Source: Acidobacteriota bacterium (lineage in GTDB: Bacteria > Acidobacteriota > Terriglobia > Versatilivoradales > Versatilivoraceae). From it: a stretch of DNA of 9,209 bases. The position numbers were made by a program, and so were the translations under genes. The notes under the pieces were generated by a model, which worked only from the letters and a program-made list of their open reading frames with translations, did no database searches and was not told the origin of the DNA. Of the stretch, positions 1 through 7,398 are shown in pieces (position 1 is the first letter of the stretch; every line of letters starts with the position of its first letter). The stretch covers positions 1-9,209 of the forward strand of contig JAPPFQ010000168.1 in assembly GCA_028875135.1 (NCBI GenBank), in the 5' to 3' direction.

Positions 1-142
1 AACTCGACCTCAAATGCCTCGATGGCCCCTTTCACCGCTCTTTTGCGAACTCTGGTGAGAAGTTCGGGCTAAAGGAGAGCTACGAAGCTGCGGTTGACGT
101 GGGTAGGCCAAGAAAACGCTGCCTACAAGCCATCATTATAGA

Positions 143-155
143 GCAGCGTAGCTGC
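143..155. repeat. Small hairpin GCAGC-GTA-GCTGC
   Basis: This is a perfect 5-bp inverted repeat around a GTA triplet. An alternative outer pairing (GAGC at 141-144 with GCTC at 157-160) is also possible. It has the same architecture as the hairpin at 281-293. It may be a fragment of a dispersed palindromic repeat or simply GC-rich chance. No T-run follows on either strand. Confidence 0.3.
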
Positions 156-280
156 GGCTCAGGGTCGCCTGCTGGGAAAGCTAAGAGAAATCCAAGAGAA
201 GTCCCGTTTGGCAGCAACGGCAGCCTCTTCTAGCTGACGGGGGCGGGAGCCCGGGGTCGTGTGGATTTGGCAATCCCGCA

Positions 281-293
281 GCCGCGTAGCGGC
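281..293. repeat. Small hairpin GCCGC-GTA-GCGGC
   Basis: This is a perfect 5-bp inverted repeat with a GTA loop, 65 bases downstream of the SDR stop codon (on the minus strand). It lies between the arms of a longer-range 7-bp inverted repeat (267-273 and 336-342). It could end minus-strand transcription weakly, but it lacks a T-tract. It resembles the hairpin at 143-155. Confidence 0.3.
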
Positions 294-357
294 GAATCAG
301 GTGCATCCTCTTGGAACCCACTGTCCGTCCATAGTTTGCCAACCCCTCTCCCCAGGA

Positions 358-1158
358 TCAACCCACCTTGCAGGTGATCCCGCCGTCCACCACCAACTCG
401 ATCCCGGTGATGTACTTGGCCTCGTCCGAGGCCAGGAACAGCGCCGCATAGGCCACATCCCAGGCTTCTCCCATCTGGCCCATGGGAACCATGGCGTCCC
501 GTTTCCGGACCATCTCCTCCACCCCTCCCGGCCCATAGGTGTTTTTCAGCGGCTCCACGATCAGGGGAGTGTTGATGAAACCCGGCAGAATGCAATTGGC
601 CCGGATGTTCTTGGGAGCATACTGGAGAGCGACGCTCTGAGTGAGCTGATTGACGGCCCCCTTGGAGGCGTGATAGGAAATCGCCGGATAGCCCGTGTAG
701 CGAATCGCGGCCAACGAGGAGATGTTGACGATGGCGCCCTTGCCCTGGCGTTCCATGACCGGAAGGACGTATTTGCAGCTCAGGAACATGCCCTTGACGT
801 TGACTGCGAACAGGTGGTCCCACTGCTCCTCGGAAGTGTCTTCCGGCCCGCCCACCTGCAGGATCCCCACGTTGTTGTGGAGGATGTCGATCCTGCCGTA
901 GACCTCCAGGCATTGGTCCACCATGGCCTTGACCTGTTCCGCCCGGGAAACGTCCGTCTGCTGGACGGCGCACTCGCCTCCCTCTTCCAAAATGATGCGG
1001 CGGGTCTCCTCGGCTGCATCGGGATTGATATCCGCGGCCAGCACCTTGGCGCCCTCCCGGGCAAAGAGCACGGCGACAGCCTTGCCGTTGCCCCAACCGG
1101 GCCCGATCGAGCCGGCTCCGGTGACGATGGCCACCTTGTCCTTGAGACGGTCCCCCAT
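358..1158 (-). CDS. SDR family NAD(P)-dependent oxidoreductase
   Basis: A 266-residue classical short-chain dehydrogenase/reductase, the usual length for the family, expected to be cytosolic and to interconvert an alcohol and a ketone. Visible motifs are an N-terminal Rossmann nucleotide loop at residues 13-25 (TGAGSIGPGWGNG, an expanded form of TGxxxGxG), an acidic Asp-43 after the second strand that favours NAD(H), a TDV at 68-70, NNVG at 95-98, a catalytic Ser at 147-148 and the YHASK active-site motif at 162-166. The C-terminus has the common VVDGG. Start: the ATG is preceded by a strong AGGAGG (plus-strand 1165-1170), well spaced. It lies 47 bases behind the creatininase-family gene on the same strand, so the two are probably co-transcribed and may act on one compound. 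The substrate cannot be named from sequence; family assignment is secure. Confidence 0.95.
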   Translation of the reverse strand: MGDRLKDKVAIVTGAGSIGPGWGNGKAVAVLFAREGAKVLAADINPDAAEETRRIILEEGGECAVQQTDVSRAEQVKAMVDQCLEVYGRIDILHNNVGILQVGGPEDTSEEQWDHLFAVNVKGMFLSCKYVLPVMERQGKGAIVNISSLAAIRYTGYPAISYHASKGAVNQLTQSVALQYAPKNIRANCILPGFINTPLIVEPLKNTYGPGGVEEMVRKRDAMVPMGQMGEAWDVAYAALFLASDEAKYITGIELVVDGGITCKVG

Positions 1159-1205
1159 GAAATCCCTCCTACAGACGATCTGATGAAATCTCCCCTATCC
1201 GCAAG

Positions 1206-1967
1206 TCATCCGGATTTGTGGAACTCGACGAAGGCCTGGCCCAGGGAGCGGATCACCGCTGCCAGGTAGGCCTTTCCCCGCTCCGCATCGGCCCGGTCGG
1301 GGCTGTCGGTATAGCCGTCAAGGTCTTCCAGAAACCGGTGTTTTTCCGACCGATAGGGACCGTAGAAACTGCGCGGGTCGGAGCCCTGGTCTCCCTCGCG
1401 ATGGGGCAGCGGCTCCACCACCAGGTCGGGACGCAGGGCCATTACCTGGGACGTCTCATAGAAGCCGGCATGCCCGGGGAGATTACCGTTCAGGTGAGCC
1501 CCCTCTTCCACCAGGGCATCCCAGGCCACCGTCCAATAGGACATGGCGGCAAATTTGACATTGTGCTTGATGGCCAGATCGCGGGCGACGAGCTGGATCA
1601 ACTCGTGGTTGCCCCCATGACCGTTGATCAGCACCAGGCTGCGAAATCCGGAGATCACCATGGATTCCCCCAGGTCGAAAAGAGCGCGGTAATAGGTTTC
1701 CGTGCTGAGAGACAAGGTACCTCCAAAGGACAGGTGGTGATGGGAGGAACCAAAGGGCAAGGTGGGGGCGACCAGGACGGAAATTTGTTCCCTGGCCTGT
1801 TCCGCCGCTCCCCGAGCCACGTGTTCGACGGTGAGGAAGTCGGTGCCGACCGGCAGGTGCGGGCCGTGTTGCTCGACGGCGCCGACCGGAAGCACCAGAA
1901 GCGTTTGGGGCGCCAGTTCCCGTGCTTTCTCGCGAGTGATCTCATGAAGCAGAATAGAGGTGTTCAT
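1206..1967 (-). CDS. Creatininase family protein (metal-dependent amidohydrolase)
   Basis: A 253-residue protein of the creatininase/MftE-like family, cytosolic and of usual length. These enzymes use two metal ions to hydrolyse amide bonds, often in small cyclic compounds. Family marks: LPVGAVEQHGPHLPVGTD at 25-43 (ligands Glu-32, His-34, Asp-43), the GSSHHH segment at 73-78, NGHGGN at 115-120 (His-117) and GHAGFYET at 165-172 (His-166, Glu-171). True creatininase has a Glu two residues after the NGH histidine; here it is Gly-119, as in the many relatives with HGGN, so creatinine should not be assumed as substrate. Start: the ATG at 1967 begins just before conserved sequence and has AGGAG at 1978-1982 on the plus strand. 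The reading frame stays open further upstream but runs across the divergent promoter region, so that extension is rejected. It is first in a two-gene unit with the SDR. Confidence 0.92.
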   Translation of the reverse strand: MNTSILLHEITREKARELAPQTLLVLPVGAVEQHGPHLPVGTDFLTVEHVARGAAEQAREQISVLVAPTLPFGSSHHHLSFGGTLSLSTETYYRALFDLGESMVISGFRSLVLINGHGGNHELIQLVARDLAIKHNVKFAAMSYWTVAWDALVEEGAHLNGNLPGHAGFYETSQVMALRPDLVVEPLPHREGDQGSDPRSFYGPYRSEKHRFLEDLDGYTDSPDRADAERGKAYLAAVIRSLGQAFVEFHKSG

Positions 1968-2041
1968 CAATAAGATTCTCCTTTTGGACCGAGGCAACGG
2001 CAGTCTCTCGAACCTGCGACCTCCGAGTTTTGGAAGACTTT

Positions 2042-2058
2042 GAAAATACCAGATTTTC
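2042..2058. promoter_or_regulatory. Possible operator: GAAAAT-5-ATTTTC inverted repeat
   Basis: Perfect 6-bp inverted repeat (2042-2047 and 2053-2058) with a five-base ACCAG spacer, in the AT-rich centre of the divergent region. Its size and position suit a dimeric regulator that could control both directions. No regulator gene lies in the window and a six-base arm can arise by chance. Confidence 0.3.
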
Positions 2059-2102
2059 GGCAGCTCAGGGTTTAAACTATCGGCACAAATCCCGTTTGAT
2101 GA

Positions 2103-2121
2103 GTGATAGGCTTGCCCGCAT
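2103..2121 (+). promoter_or_regulatory. Promoter-like element GTGATAGGCT..CC.GCAT, copy 1
   Basis: Sixteen of 19 bases match the element at 3560-3578, including the first ten without a mismatch. The TG-A-TAGGCT core looks like an extended -10 box, and the GCA near 2118-2120 falls where transcription would begin. No convincing -35 box lies 16-18 bases upstream. It sits 33 bases before the BNR/sialidase start codon. The promoter reading is inference from the shared sequence and position. Confidence 0.45.
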
Positions 2122-2125
2122 AGAC

Positions 2126-2152
2126 CATCCTGAGCCTGCCGGCAGGAGGATG
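2126..2152 (+). promoter_or_regulatory. Hairpin masking the Shine-Dalgarno of the BNR/sialidase gene
   Basis: In the transcript, CATCCT (2126-2131) can pair with AGGATG (2147-2152) and CCTG (2135-2138) with CAGG (2143-2146). This leaves a GAG bulge and a CCGG loop. The full AGGAGG ribosome-binding site (2144-2149) lies in the 3' strand of this ten-pair stem, five bases before the ATG. The inner part is also a perfect 12-bp DNA palindrome (2135-2146). Such a fold would limit translation until opened; no ligand or trigger can be inferred. Confidence 0.45.
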
Positions 2153-2154
2153 CC

Positions 2155-3534
2155 ATGAAAAACAACGATCCAATTAACCACTCCATCCGGGAATCTCCAG
2201 GACCATCGGCACTCATGACCGATCGTCGGGGCTTCCTGGCTACCGGCTGTGGAGGCTGGCTGGCGGCCACGACATTGTCCGGCGGCTGGAAACCGTTGCG
2301 GGCAGAGGAATCTCCATCGGACCCGGCGCCCCAAAAGACCCGGATAGCGGTCACTGTCGACGGGAAGAGAGTTCGAACCGTTCCGGCTCAATTCGTGGTG
2401 GTCCCCTGGGGCCGGGGGGCTCCCATGGGCAGGACCCGGGACGGCGTCCTCTACGCCGGTTTCTCTACGGAGGGTCCGGGGCTCGAAAGTATCCTGCTGG
2501 CCTCCAGCGACGAGGGACGGACCTGGCGGCAAAGACGCCTGGATTGGTGGCAGTTCTTCGACCAGACCCTGGCGAGGGACTCCTCGCGCTGGCTCTTTTT
2601 CGACAACCGGTGGGCGCTGCGAAGCGACGCATTCGGGATCCTGAAAGACGGCTCCCTCCTCTGGGCGTTCCGCCAGGCAGAAGATGGCTGCGGGGCCGCG
2701 GGACTCGAAGCGGAGTGCTATGTGATTCGAAGCCAGGACGGGGGCGGGAGTTGGCAAGGACCGTTCAGGGTCGACAAGGCGCCCTTCCCTTCCATTGGAA
2801 ACGCCTCGAACCGAATGACCGAACTGGCGGACGGAACCGTGCTCTGGCCCCAGCGCCTGGGCGCGAATTCGACCCGTGCGAAAGAGATCAGGCAGGCGGC
2901 TGAAAGGTCTTTGCAGCCTTGGACGGAGACTCCCTTTACTGCCAGCTACGTTCTTCGATCCACCGACGGCGGCCGAAGCTGGGGCGAGCGAACCCCATTG
3001 CCGGACTGGTCTTTCGAGACGACTCTCTTGCGGTTGCGCTCCGGACGGTTGATCGCCGCAATCCGTTACCAGCCTTCCTTCTGGTCGGCCGAGATGATGG
3101 AGGAGCAGCTCAGCGCGCGTCCTTCCCTGCGTGAGGATGGATTTCAACCATCCAAGCGGGTCTACCTGGCCGACTCGGAGGACGCCGGCCACACCTGGAC
3201 CCGTTTCCGCCCGGTGAGCCGGACGCCGAACGGGCCAACCGACCTGGCGCTGGGGCAGGCTCACGGGGAACTGTGCCAGTTGTCCGACGGAACGCTCATC
3301 CTGACCACCGATCACCGCTACCCGCGCCATGAGGCCCAGGTTCTGGCGCGGATCAGCCACGACGAGGGCCGCACCTGGAGCGCGGAAGTCTATCGCCTCA
3401 CTCGGGCGGGCGGTTCGGTGCTGGGGTCGTCCATCAAGGGCTATGGGACCGGCTACGCTTCCAGCGTGGTCCTGGAGGACGATACCATCGTCACCATGAC
3501 GGGAGCAGGCACCTGCCTGCGTTGGAAGGTTTAA
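2155..3534 (+). CDS. Exported sialidase-fold (BNR/Asp-box repeat) protein
   Basis: A 459-residue six-bladed beta-propeller-type protein of the exo-alpha-sialidase superfamily. Five Asp boxes (S/T-x-D-x-G-x-x-W) are visible, at residues 117-124, 193-200, 269-276, 341-348 (variant SEDAGHTW) and 401-408. The AFGILKDGSLLWAF segment (159-172) and the GYASSVVLEDDTIV segment (433-446) are also typical. A Tat signal is present: the twin arginines of DRRGFL at 23-28, a hydrophobic stretch, and a probable cleavage after LRA (48-50), so the protein should be exported folded. Start: the ATG has AGGAGG five bases upstream. An in-frame ATG 60 bases later (MTDRRGFL) also gives a complete Tat signal but has a poorer ribosome site. 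The RIP motif of true sialidases is not visible near the N-terminus, so sialic-acid cleavage is unproven. It may act on another glycoside or only bind glycans. Confidence 0.85.
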   Translation: MKNNDPINHSIRESPGPSALMTDRRGFLATGCGGWLAATTLSGGWKPLRAEESPSDPAPQKTRIAVTVDGKRVRTVPAQFVVVPWGRGAPMGRTRDGVLYAGFSTEGPGLESILLASSDEGRTWRQRRLDWWQFFDQTLARDSSRWLFFDNRWALRSDAFGILKDGSLLWAFRQAEDGCGAAGLEAECYVIRSQDGGGSWQGPFRVDKAPFPSIGNASNRMTELADGTVLWPQRLGANSTRAKEIRQAAERSLQPWTETPFTASYVLRSTDGGRSWGERTPLPDWSFETTLLRLRSGRLIAAIRYQPSFWSAEMMEEQLSARPSLREDGFQPSKRVYLADSEDAGHTWTRFRPVSRTPNGPTDLALGQAHGELCQLSDGTLILTTDHRYPRHEAQVLARISHDEGRTWSAEVYRLTRAGGSVLGSSIKGYGTGYASSVVLEDDTIVTMTGAGTCLRWKV

Positions 3535-3559
3535 GCTGCATTTCGCACTGAATCAGGTT

Positions 3560-3578
3560 GTGATAGGCTCACCAGCAT
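3560..3578 (+). promoter_or_regulatory. Promoter-like element GTGATAGGCT..CC.GCAT, copy 2
   Basis: Matches copy 1 at 2103-2121 in 16 of 19 bases, on the same strand and again between a gene end and the next plus-strand unit. Its recurrence outside coding sequence suggests a promoter core or a regulator site for the downstream genes. No good -35 box is visible. It lies 198 bases ahead of the CehA/McbA start codon. Confidence 0.45.
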
Positions 3579-3698
3579 GCGAGTCTATGATCCCGCCTGG
3601 AGCGCAGCAACGGACTGCAGGGAAGCCATGACCGGGCCTCCCCTGATTCCGGCTGCGGCTCGGTTGACTGAATTCAAGTGGCCGCGACCGCGAGCGGC

Positions 3699-3712
3699 GC
3701 GCCGGCCGGCGC
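3699..3712. repeat. Perfect 14-bp GC palindrome
   Basis: GCGCCGGCCGGCGC is fully self-complementary and lies 64 bases before the CehA/McbA start. It could be an operator or part of a leader hairpin. In GC-rich DNA such a palindrome can also be compositional. Confidence 0.35.
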
Positions 3713-3776
3713 CATACCCCGTTGCACCCGGGGACGGAATCGGTAACCAGGCGGAATATTGGCCGGGAGAAAACCC

Positions 3777-6242
3777 ATGAAACACTCACTCTGCAGCTTC
3801 CTTGCGGTCTCACTCCTGCTGTGCGGGACGGCCTACTCCGACGATCTCCCCGAGGTCGGAAACGTCGAAGCCCAGCCGTTGCTGGCCCAGGCGCTCCGGC
3901 TGGATGACGCGCTGACCTTCCTGGGGAGCGGGCTCTCGGCGGAGGACTCCCGCCGGCTGCAAGCGCTGAGGAATGAAGCCCCCGGCCCCAAGACGACTCG
4001 CAGCATCCAGCAGATCCTGGACCCCTACTGCCTGGCCATGGTGGTGATCAACCCCGAAGCGCGGGTGAAGGTGCTGCGCGGTCCCGCCCAACCGGTCCTG
4101 GTTCAGAACGGCTGGAAGAGCTTCCTCGTCAAGGTCCACAACCAGGCCATGGTCAACACACAGCTCGAAGCCGAGAGTCCCAACGCCGAGCCCATCCTGC
4201 ACCGCTCGACCGGAGCCAAGCAAGCCAAGCCGGAAAACCTCCTCTCTTCCGGCCAGGTCGCCAACCGCTTCCTGGAACTCTACATGTACCGGAGGCGGCC
4301 GTTGCTCAGCAACCTTTCCGGGGTCGAGCTCGAATATGCGGTGCTCCAGATCTACACCCGGGACACCGGGCGCCGGGAAGCCAAGATCGGTTTCCATGTC
4401 GGCCAGGGTACCCAGGATATCGGTTTTCGCAGCACCGTCGACATCCTGTTCGACTGCCAGGCGGCGACCAGGGTGGTGTTCAGGATCAAGGATCATGACG
4501 GCTCGCCGGCTCCCATGGCCTCGCTGGTCATCACCGATGGGATCGAACGAATCGTGGAGGGGTCCAGTCCGTTGCAGATCAGCGGGTCTGCCCCCTCGGG
4601 AAGACCGCCGCTGCCCAAGGACTATCGCCTGGCCCTGGCGGCCCGACAGACCTGGGAGGAGCGTGGCGCCTCCGACCTGCCGGCGTCTTCCGGAGCCAAG
4701 CGGCTGACGGGAATTCGCCCGCTGCCCTCCCGGCGCCTGGCGGCGCTGGATGAATTTCCGGATTTCTTCTTTCACCCGCAGGTTTACCGCGGGGACGGCG
4801 AGCACGTGTTCCTGCCGGCGGGGGAGTATGAAATCACCCTGACCCGGGGGCCGGAGTACCTCCCCCAGACGAAACGCATCCGGGTGCCCGCCGGGAAGAA
4901 GGTCCACGAGGTCCCGCTCCAGCTCACGCGCTGGGTTCACATGGCCAAGCTGGGCTGGTACAGCGCCGACCACCACGTGCACGCCGCCGGATGCAGCCAC
5001 TACGAGAGTCCGGAAGAGGGCGTGCGTCCCGAGCACATGTGGCGCCAGGCCCAGGGGGAAGACCTGAATATCGCCTGCAATCTGACCTGGGGGCCCTGCT
5101 GGTACTACCAGAAGAGCTACTTCACCGGCAAGGTGCATCCCCTTTCGAACCAGCAGAACCTGCTGCGCTACGACGTGGAGATCTCGGGCTTTCCCTCCTC
5201 TCACGCGGGACACGTCTGCCTGCTCCGCCTGAGAGAGGACGACTATCCGGGGACCAGCAAGGTGGAGGATTGGCCCAGTTGGACGTTGCCCATTCTGCAA
5301 TGGGCCAGAAAGCAGGACGCCGTGGTGGGCTACGCCCATTCCGGATGGGGGTTGGAACCCATGGAGCCGACCGATTCGCTTCCCAACTATGTCCTGCCCA
5401 AGTTCGACGGCATCGGAGCCAACGAGTACATCGTCACCGTGACCCAGGACGCCGTCGACTTTTACTCTGCCGGAGATACCCCCGCTCCCTGGGAACTCAA
5501 TATCTGGTACCACGTCCTCAACACCGGGTTCCGAACGCGCTTGAGCGGCGAGACCGATTTCCCCTGCATCTTCGACGACCGGGTGGGCATGGCCAGAAGC
5601 TACGCCAAGCTGGAGGGTCCGCTGAATTTCGACCGGTACATGGACCGGATTCGAGCCGGGCGCAGCTATGTTTCCGATGGGGCATCCCACATCGTCGACT
5701 TTTCCGCCAACGGGCTGGAGCTGGGAACCCGGGAGAGCGAGCTGAACCTGCCGGGAGCGCAAACGGTCGAGATTCGATCCCGGGTGATCGCCTATCTGCC
5801 CGATCGTCAGGACGAGGTGGGAGCCATCATCGCCTCCAGACCACTCCACCGCCCCCCCTACTGGCATATCGAGCGCGCCCGTCAGGGAAAGACTCGCCGG
5901 GTTCCGTTGGAACTGATTGTCAACGGTGAGCCCGTGGCCAGAAAGATGGTCGAGGCGGATGGCCAGTGGCGCGAGGTCAGCTTCGAACACCCCGTCGAAA
6001 AGTCCAGCTGGGTGGCCCTGCGGATCTACCCCAGTTCGCACACCAATCCCATATTCGTTCAGGTGGGGGGCAAACCGGTTCGTGCCTCGCTCCGCAGCGC
6101 CGAATGGTGCCGGCGGGCCGTGGACCAGTGCTGGAAAATGAAGAGTCCACGCATTCGCCCCGAGGAACGCGAGCAGGCCGCCGCGGCCTATCAGCGGGCG
6201 CGAGACGTCTACGACCGCATCATTCGGGAAAGCCGGCCGTAG
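3777..6242 (+). CDS. Exported CehA/McbA family metallohydrolase
   Basis: An 821-residue secreted or periplasmic protein. Residues 1-21 form a signal peptide (Lys-2, hydrophobic core, probable cut after AYS). A large N-terminal region follows, with a beta-rich, Ig-like stretch around 220-385. The PHP-type metallohydrolase domain spans about 390-640. Its likely metal-site motifs are DHHVH (398-402), HAGH (476-479), the HSGW histidine at 521, a NEY at 549-551 and the GETD aspartate at 594. The tail is beta-rich. CehA and McbA are founding members that hydrolyse carbaryl, but environmental homologues are numerous and mostly of unknown substrate. Start: the ATG at 3777 has GGGAG seven bases upstream and gives a clean signal peptide; a TTG 18 bases earlier is less likely. 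It leads a probable operon with the Gfo/Idh/MocA and CBM9-like genes. Family call firm, reaction unknown. Confidence 0.85.
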   Translation: MKHSLCSFLAVSLLLCGTAYSDDLPEVGNVEAQPLLAQALRLDDALTFLGSGLSAEDSRRLQALRNEAPGPKTTRSIQQILDPYCLAMVVINPEARVKVLRGPAQPVLVQNGWKSFLVKVHNQAMVNTQLEAESPNAEPILHRSTGAKQAKPENLLSSGQVANRFLELYMYRRRPLLSNLSGVELEYAVLQIYTRDTGRREAKIGFHVGQGTQDIGFRSTVDILFDCQAATRVVFRIKDHDGSPAPMASLVITDGIERIVEGSSPLQISGSAPSGRPPLPKDYRLALAARQTWEERGASDLPASSGAKRLTGIRPLPSRRLAALDEFPDFFFHPQVYRGDGEHVFLPAGEYEITLTRGPEYLPQTKRIRVPAGKKVHEVPLQLTRWVHMAKLGWYSADHHVHAAGCSHYESPEEGVRPEHMWRQAQGEDLNIACNLTWGPCWYYQKSYFTGKVHPLSNQQNLLRYDVEISGFPSSHAGHVCLLRLREDDYPGTSKVEDWPSWTLPILQWARKQDAVVGYAHSGWGLEPMEPTDSLPNYVLPKFDGIGANEYIVTVTQDAVDFYSAGDTPAPWELNIWYHVLNTGFRTRLSGETDFPCIFDDRVGMARSYAKLEGPLNFDRYMDRIRAGRSYVSDGASHIVDFSANGLELGTRESELNLPGAQTVEIRSRVIAYLPDRQDEVGAIIASRPLHRPPYWHIERARQGKTRRVPLELIVNGEPVARKMVEADGQWREVSFEHPVEKSSWVALRIYPSSHTNPIFVQVGGKPVRASLRSAEWCRRAVDQCWKMKSPRIRPEEREQAAAAYQRARDVYDRIIRESRP

Positions 6243-6300
6243 CCCCATCGGCAGGCCATTGTCATCCGGGCGTGGTTCGACGGAAAAGGAGGGACAGGAG

Positions 6301-7338
6301 ATGAGCGATGTGCGAGTGGGCATTGTGGGTCTGGGCTGGGTGGCCGGCGCTCACATCGATGCCTTCAAAGCAGTTTCCGGAGCCCGGGTCACGGCTGTCT
6401 GCTCGCGGCGGCAACTCGATGAAGCCGCCTTGAGCCGGGACTACGGCACCCCGCTTCGAGCCTTCACCAGCTACGAGGCAATGCTGGCCGATCCTGACAT
6501 TGACGCGATCGACATCTGCACCCCCCACCCGCAGCATGCCCGGCAGGCTATCGACGCCGCCAGGGCCGGCAAGCACCTCATCATCGAGAAGCCCATCTGC
6601 CTCTCCTTCGAGGACGCCCTGGAGATGCAGGCTGCCATTCGGAAGGCCGGCGTTCAGACCTGCGTCTGTTTCGAATGCCGGTATAGCCAGCACTTCGACC
6701 TGATCCGCTCATGCATCGACGAGGGCCTGCTGGGCGAGATTCACTACGCGGAAGTCGACTACTACCACGGAATCGGCCCCTGGTACGGGCAGTTCGGCTG
6801 GAACGTCAAAAAGGACTTCGGGGGCAGCAGCCTCCTCACCGCCGGTTGTCATGCCCTGGACGGGCTGCTCTACTTCACCGGGTCCCGGGTCGAGGAGGTC
6901 ACCAGCTACGGCGCCAGGTCGGGCAACGCGATTTTCAAGCCTTACGAGTACGACACCAGCACCGTCACTCTGCTGAAGTTCAGCGACGGCACGATCGGAA
7001 AGGTGGCCTCCATCGTGGACTGCCTGCAGCCCTACTACTTTCACATCCACCTGGTGGGCAGTGAGGGCAGCCTGCTCGACAACCGCATCTACAGTCAGAA
7101 GCTGAAGGGAATGACCAAGGCTCGCTGGAGTGTCCTGGAAACCGCCCTGATCGACTCGGGCGACGTGGTGGACCATCCCTATCAGCCCCAGTTTCAAGCC
7201 TTCGCCGACAGCGTCTCCCGGGGGCGGCCCATGCCGCTCACCGATTTCGAGACGGCCTTCGAGACTCATCGGGTGGTCTTTGCGGCCGACCGCTCGGCGG
7301 CTGAAGGCCGCACGGTGAAGCTGGCCGAGTTTTCCTGA
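6301..7338 (+). CDS. Gfo/Idh/MocA family oxidoreductase
   Basis: A 345-residue cytosolic NAD(P)-dependent dehydrogenase, near the family's usual length, of a group that oxidises hydroxyls on sugars, inositols and their derivatives. The N-terminal Rossmann fold opens with [13 protein letters not shown] (6-18). [10 protein letters not shown] (71-80) and the EKP triad (96-98, Lys-97) are characteristic. The C-terminal domain carries the AGCHALD motif (181-187) with a likely catalytic His-184, and LVGSEGSL (251-258). The C-terminal [20 protein letters not shown] (314-333) is also common in the family. Start: the ATG has AGGAGG eight bases upstream (6287-6292). It follows the CehA/McbA gene by 58 bases, so co-transcription is likely. 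It may oxidise a sugar released outside, possibly to a keto sugar, but the substrate and direction are not readable from sequence. Confidence 0.93.
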   Translation: MSDVRVGIVGLGWVAGAHIDAFKAVSGARVTAVCSRRQLDEAALSRDYGTPLRAFTSYEAMLADPDIDAIDICTPHPQHARQAIDAARAGKHLIIEKPICLSFEDALEMQAAIRKAGVQTCVCFECRYSQHFDLIRSCIDEGLLGEIHYAEVDYYHGIGPWYGQFGWNVKKDFGGSSLLTAGCHALDGLLYFTGSRVEEVTSYGARSGNAIFKPYEYDTSTVTLLKFSDGTIGKVASIVDCLQPYYFHIHLVGSEGSLLDNRIYSQKLKGMTKARWSVLETALIDSGDVVDHPYQPQFQAFADSVSRGRPMPLTDFETAFETHRVVFAADRSAAEGRTVKLAEFS

Positions 7339-7398
7339 CCGGCAGGGTCGGGTAGCCCACGGCCCGCATTTCTCACCAGGTCGCTGGATTCATCCGGA

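Larger units (their letters stand above)
1..357. other. Left-edge region without a supported gene; possible decayed coding sequence
   Basis: No intact gene can be supported here. Bases 1-240 are about 55 % GC by hand count, below the genes to the right. Frame 3 on the plus strand is open from the edge to a TAG at 231-233, about 76 codons, but I recognise no family in it. Frame 1 gives protein-like pieces broken by stops at 70-72 and 139-141. Its last piece ends in the helix-like peptide GRLLGKLREIQEKSRL before a TGA at about 235. This could be the tail of a gene entering from the left, a pseudogene, or chance. Bases 240-357 lie beyond the SDR stop and hold a small hairpin and a spaced inverted repeat (TTGGCAA at 267-273, TTGCCAA at 336-342), but no T-run typical of an intrinsic terminator. 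Confidence 0.4.
1968..2154. promoter_or_regulatory. Divergent promoter region between creatininase-family and BNR/sialidase genes
   Basis: A 187-base gap between two genes that start in opposite directions, so it must hold promoters for both. The middle (2041-2100) is AT-rich for this DNA, about 43 % GC by hand count. It contains a short inverted repeat, a promoter-like element shared with the next plus-strand intergenic region, and a Shine-Dalgarno-masking hairpin, each listed separately. No clear TTGACA/TATAAT pair is visible on either strand. Confidence 0.7.
3535..3776 (+). promoter_or_regulatory. Intergenic leader before the CehA/McbA gene
   Basis: A 242-base gap with no convincing gene. 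A 67-codon frame at 3577-3780 overlaps the next start codon but has a composition unlike a protein and no family resemblance. The segment holds a promoter-like element near its left end, a perfect 14-bp palindrome (3699-3712) and a CCCCG/CGGGG hairpin with a seven-base loop (3717-3721 and 3729-3733). If transcription starts near the promoter-like element, the message would have a structured leader of about 200 bases. I see no known riboswitch. Confidence 0.5.

Noticed and set aside
1997..2027. Minus-strand sequence with a tRNA T-loop look (GCAGGTTCGA) in the divergent region, possibly a tRNA remnant
   Set aside because: The T-stem does not pair around the loop, and no anticodon arm, acceptor stem or CCA is present, so the likeness is limited to the T-loop bases.
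2082..2096. Sigma-54-like GGCAC box upstream of the sialidase-fold gene
   Set aside because: The required GC dinucleotide at the -12 position is missing at the correct spacing.
2180..2260. Lipoprotein signal in the sialidase-fold protein (ATGC at residues 29-32)
   Set aside because: The cysteine is too near the twin arginines and the preceding residues do not match a lipobox; a cut after LRA fits better.
1968..2354. Upstream extension of the creatininase-family reading frame to 382 codons
   Set aside because: It crosses the divergent promoter region and overlaps the start of the sialidase-fold gene; the ATG at 1967 has a good ribosome site and matches the family's N-terminus.
3577..3780. 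Small 67-codon frame in the leader of the CehA/McbA gene
   Set aside because: It has no ribosome site that stands out, odd composition rich in Arg, Pro and Ala, and runs over palindromes; no family resemblance.
3810..6323. Very long minus-strand open frame (837 codons) opposite the CehA/McbA gene
   Set aside because: It mirrors the real gene, shows no family motif and arises from the codon bias of GC-rich DNA.
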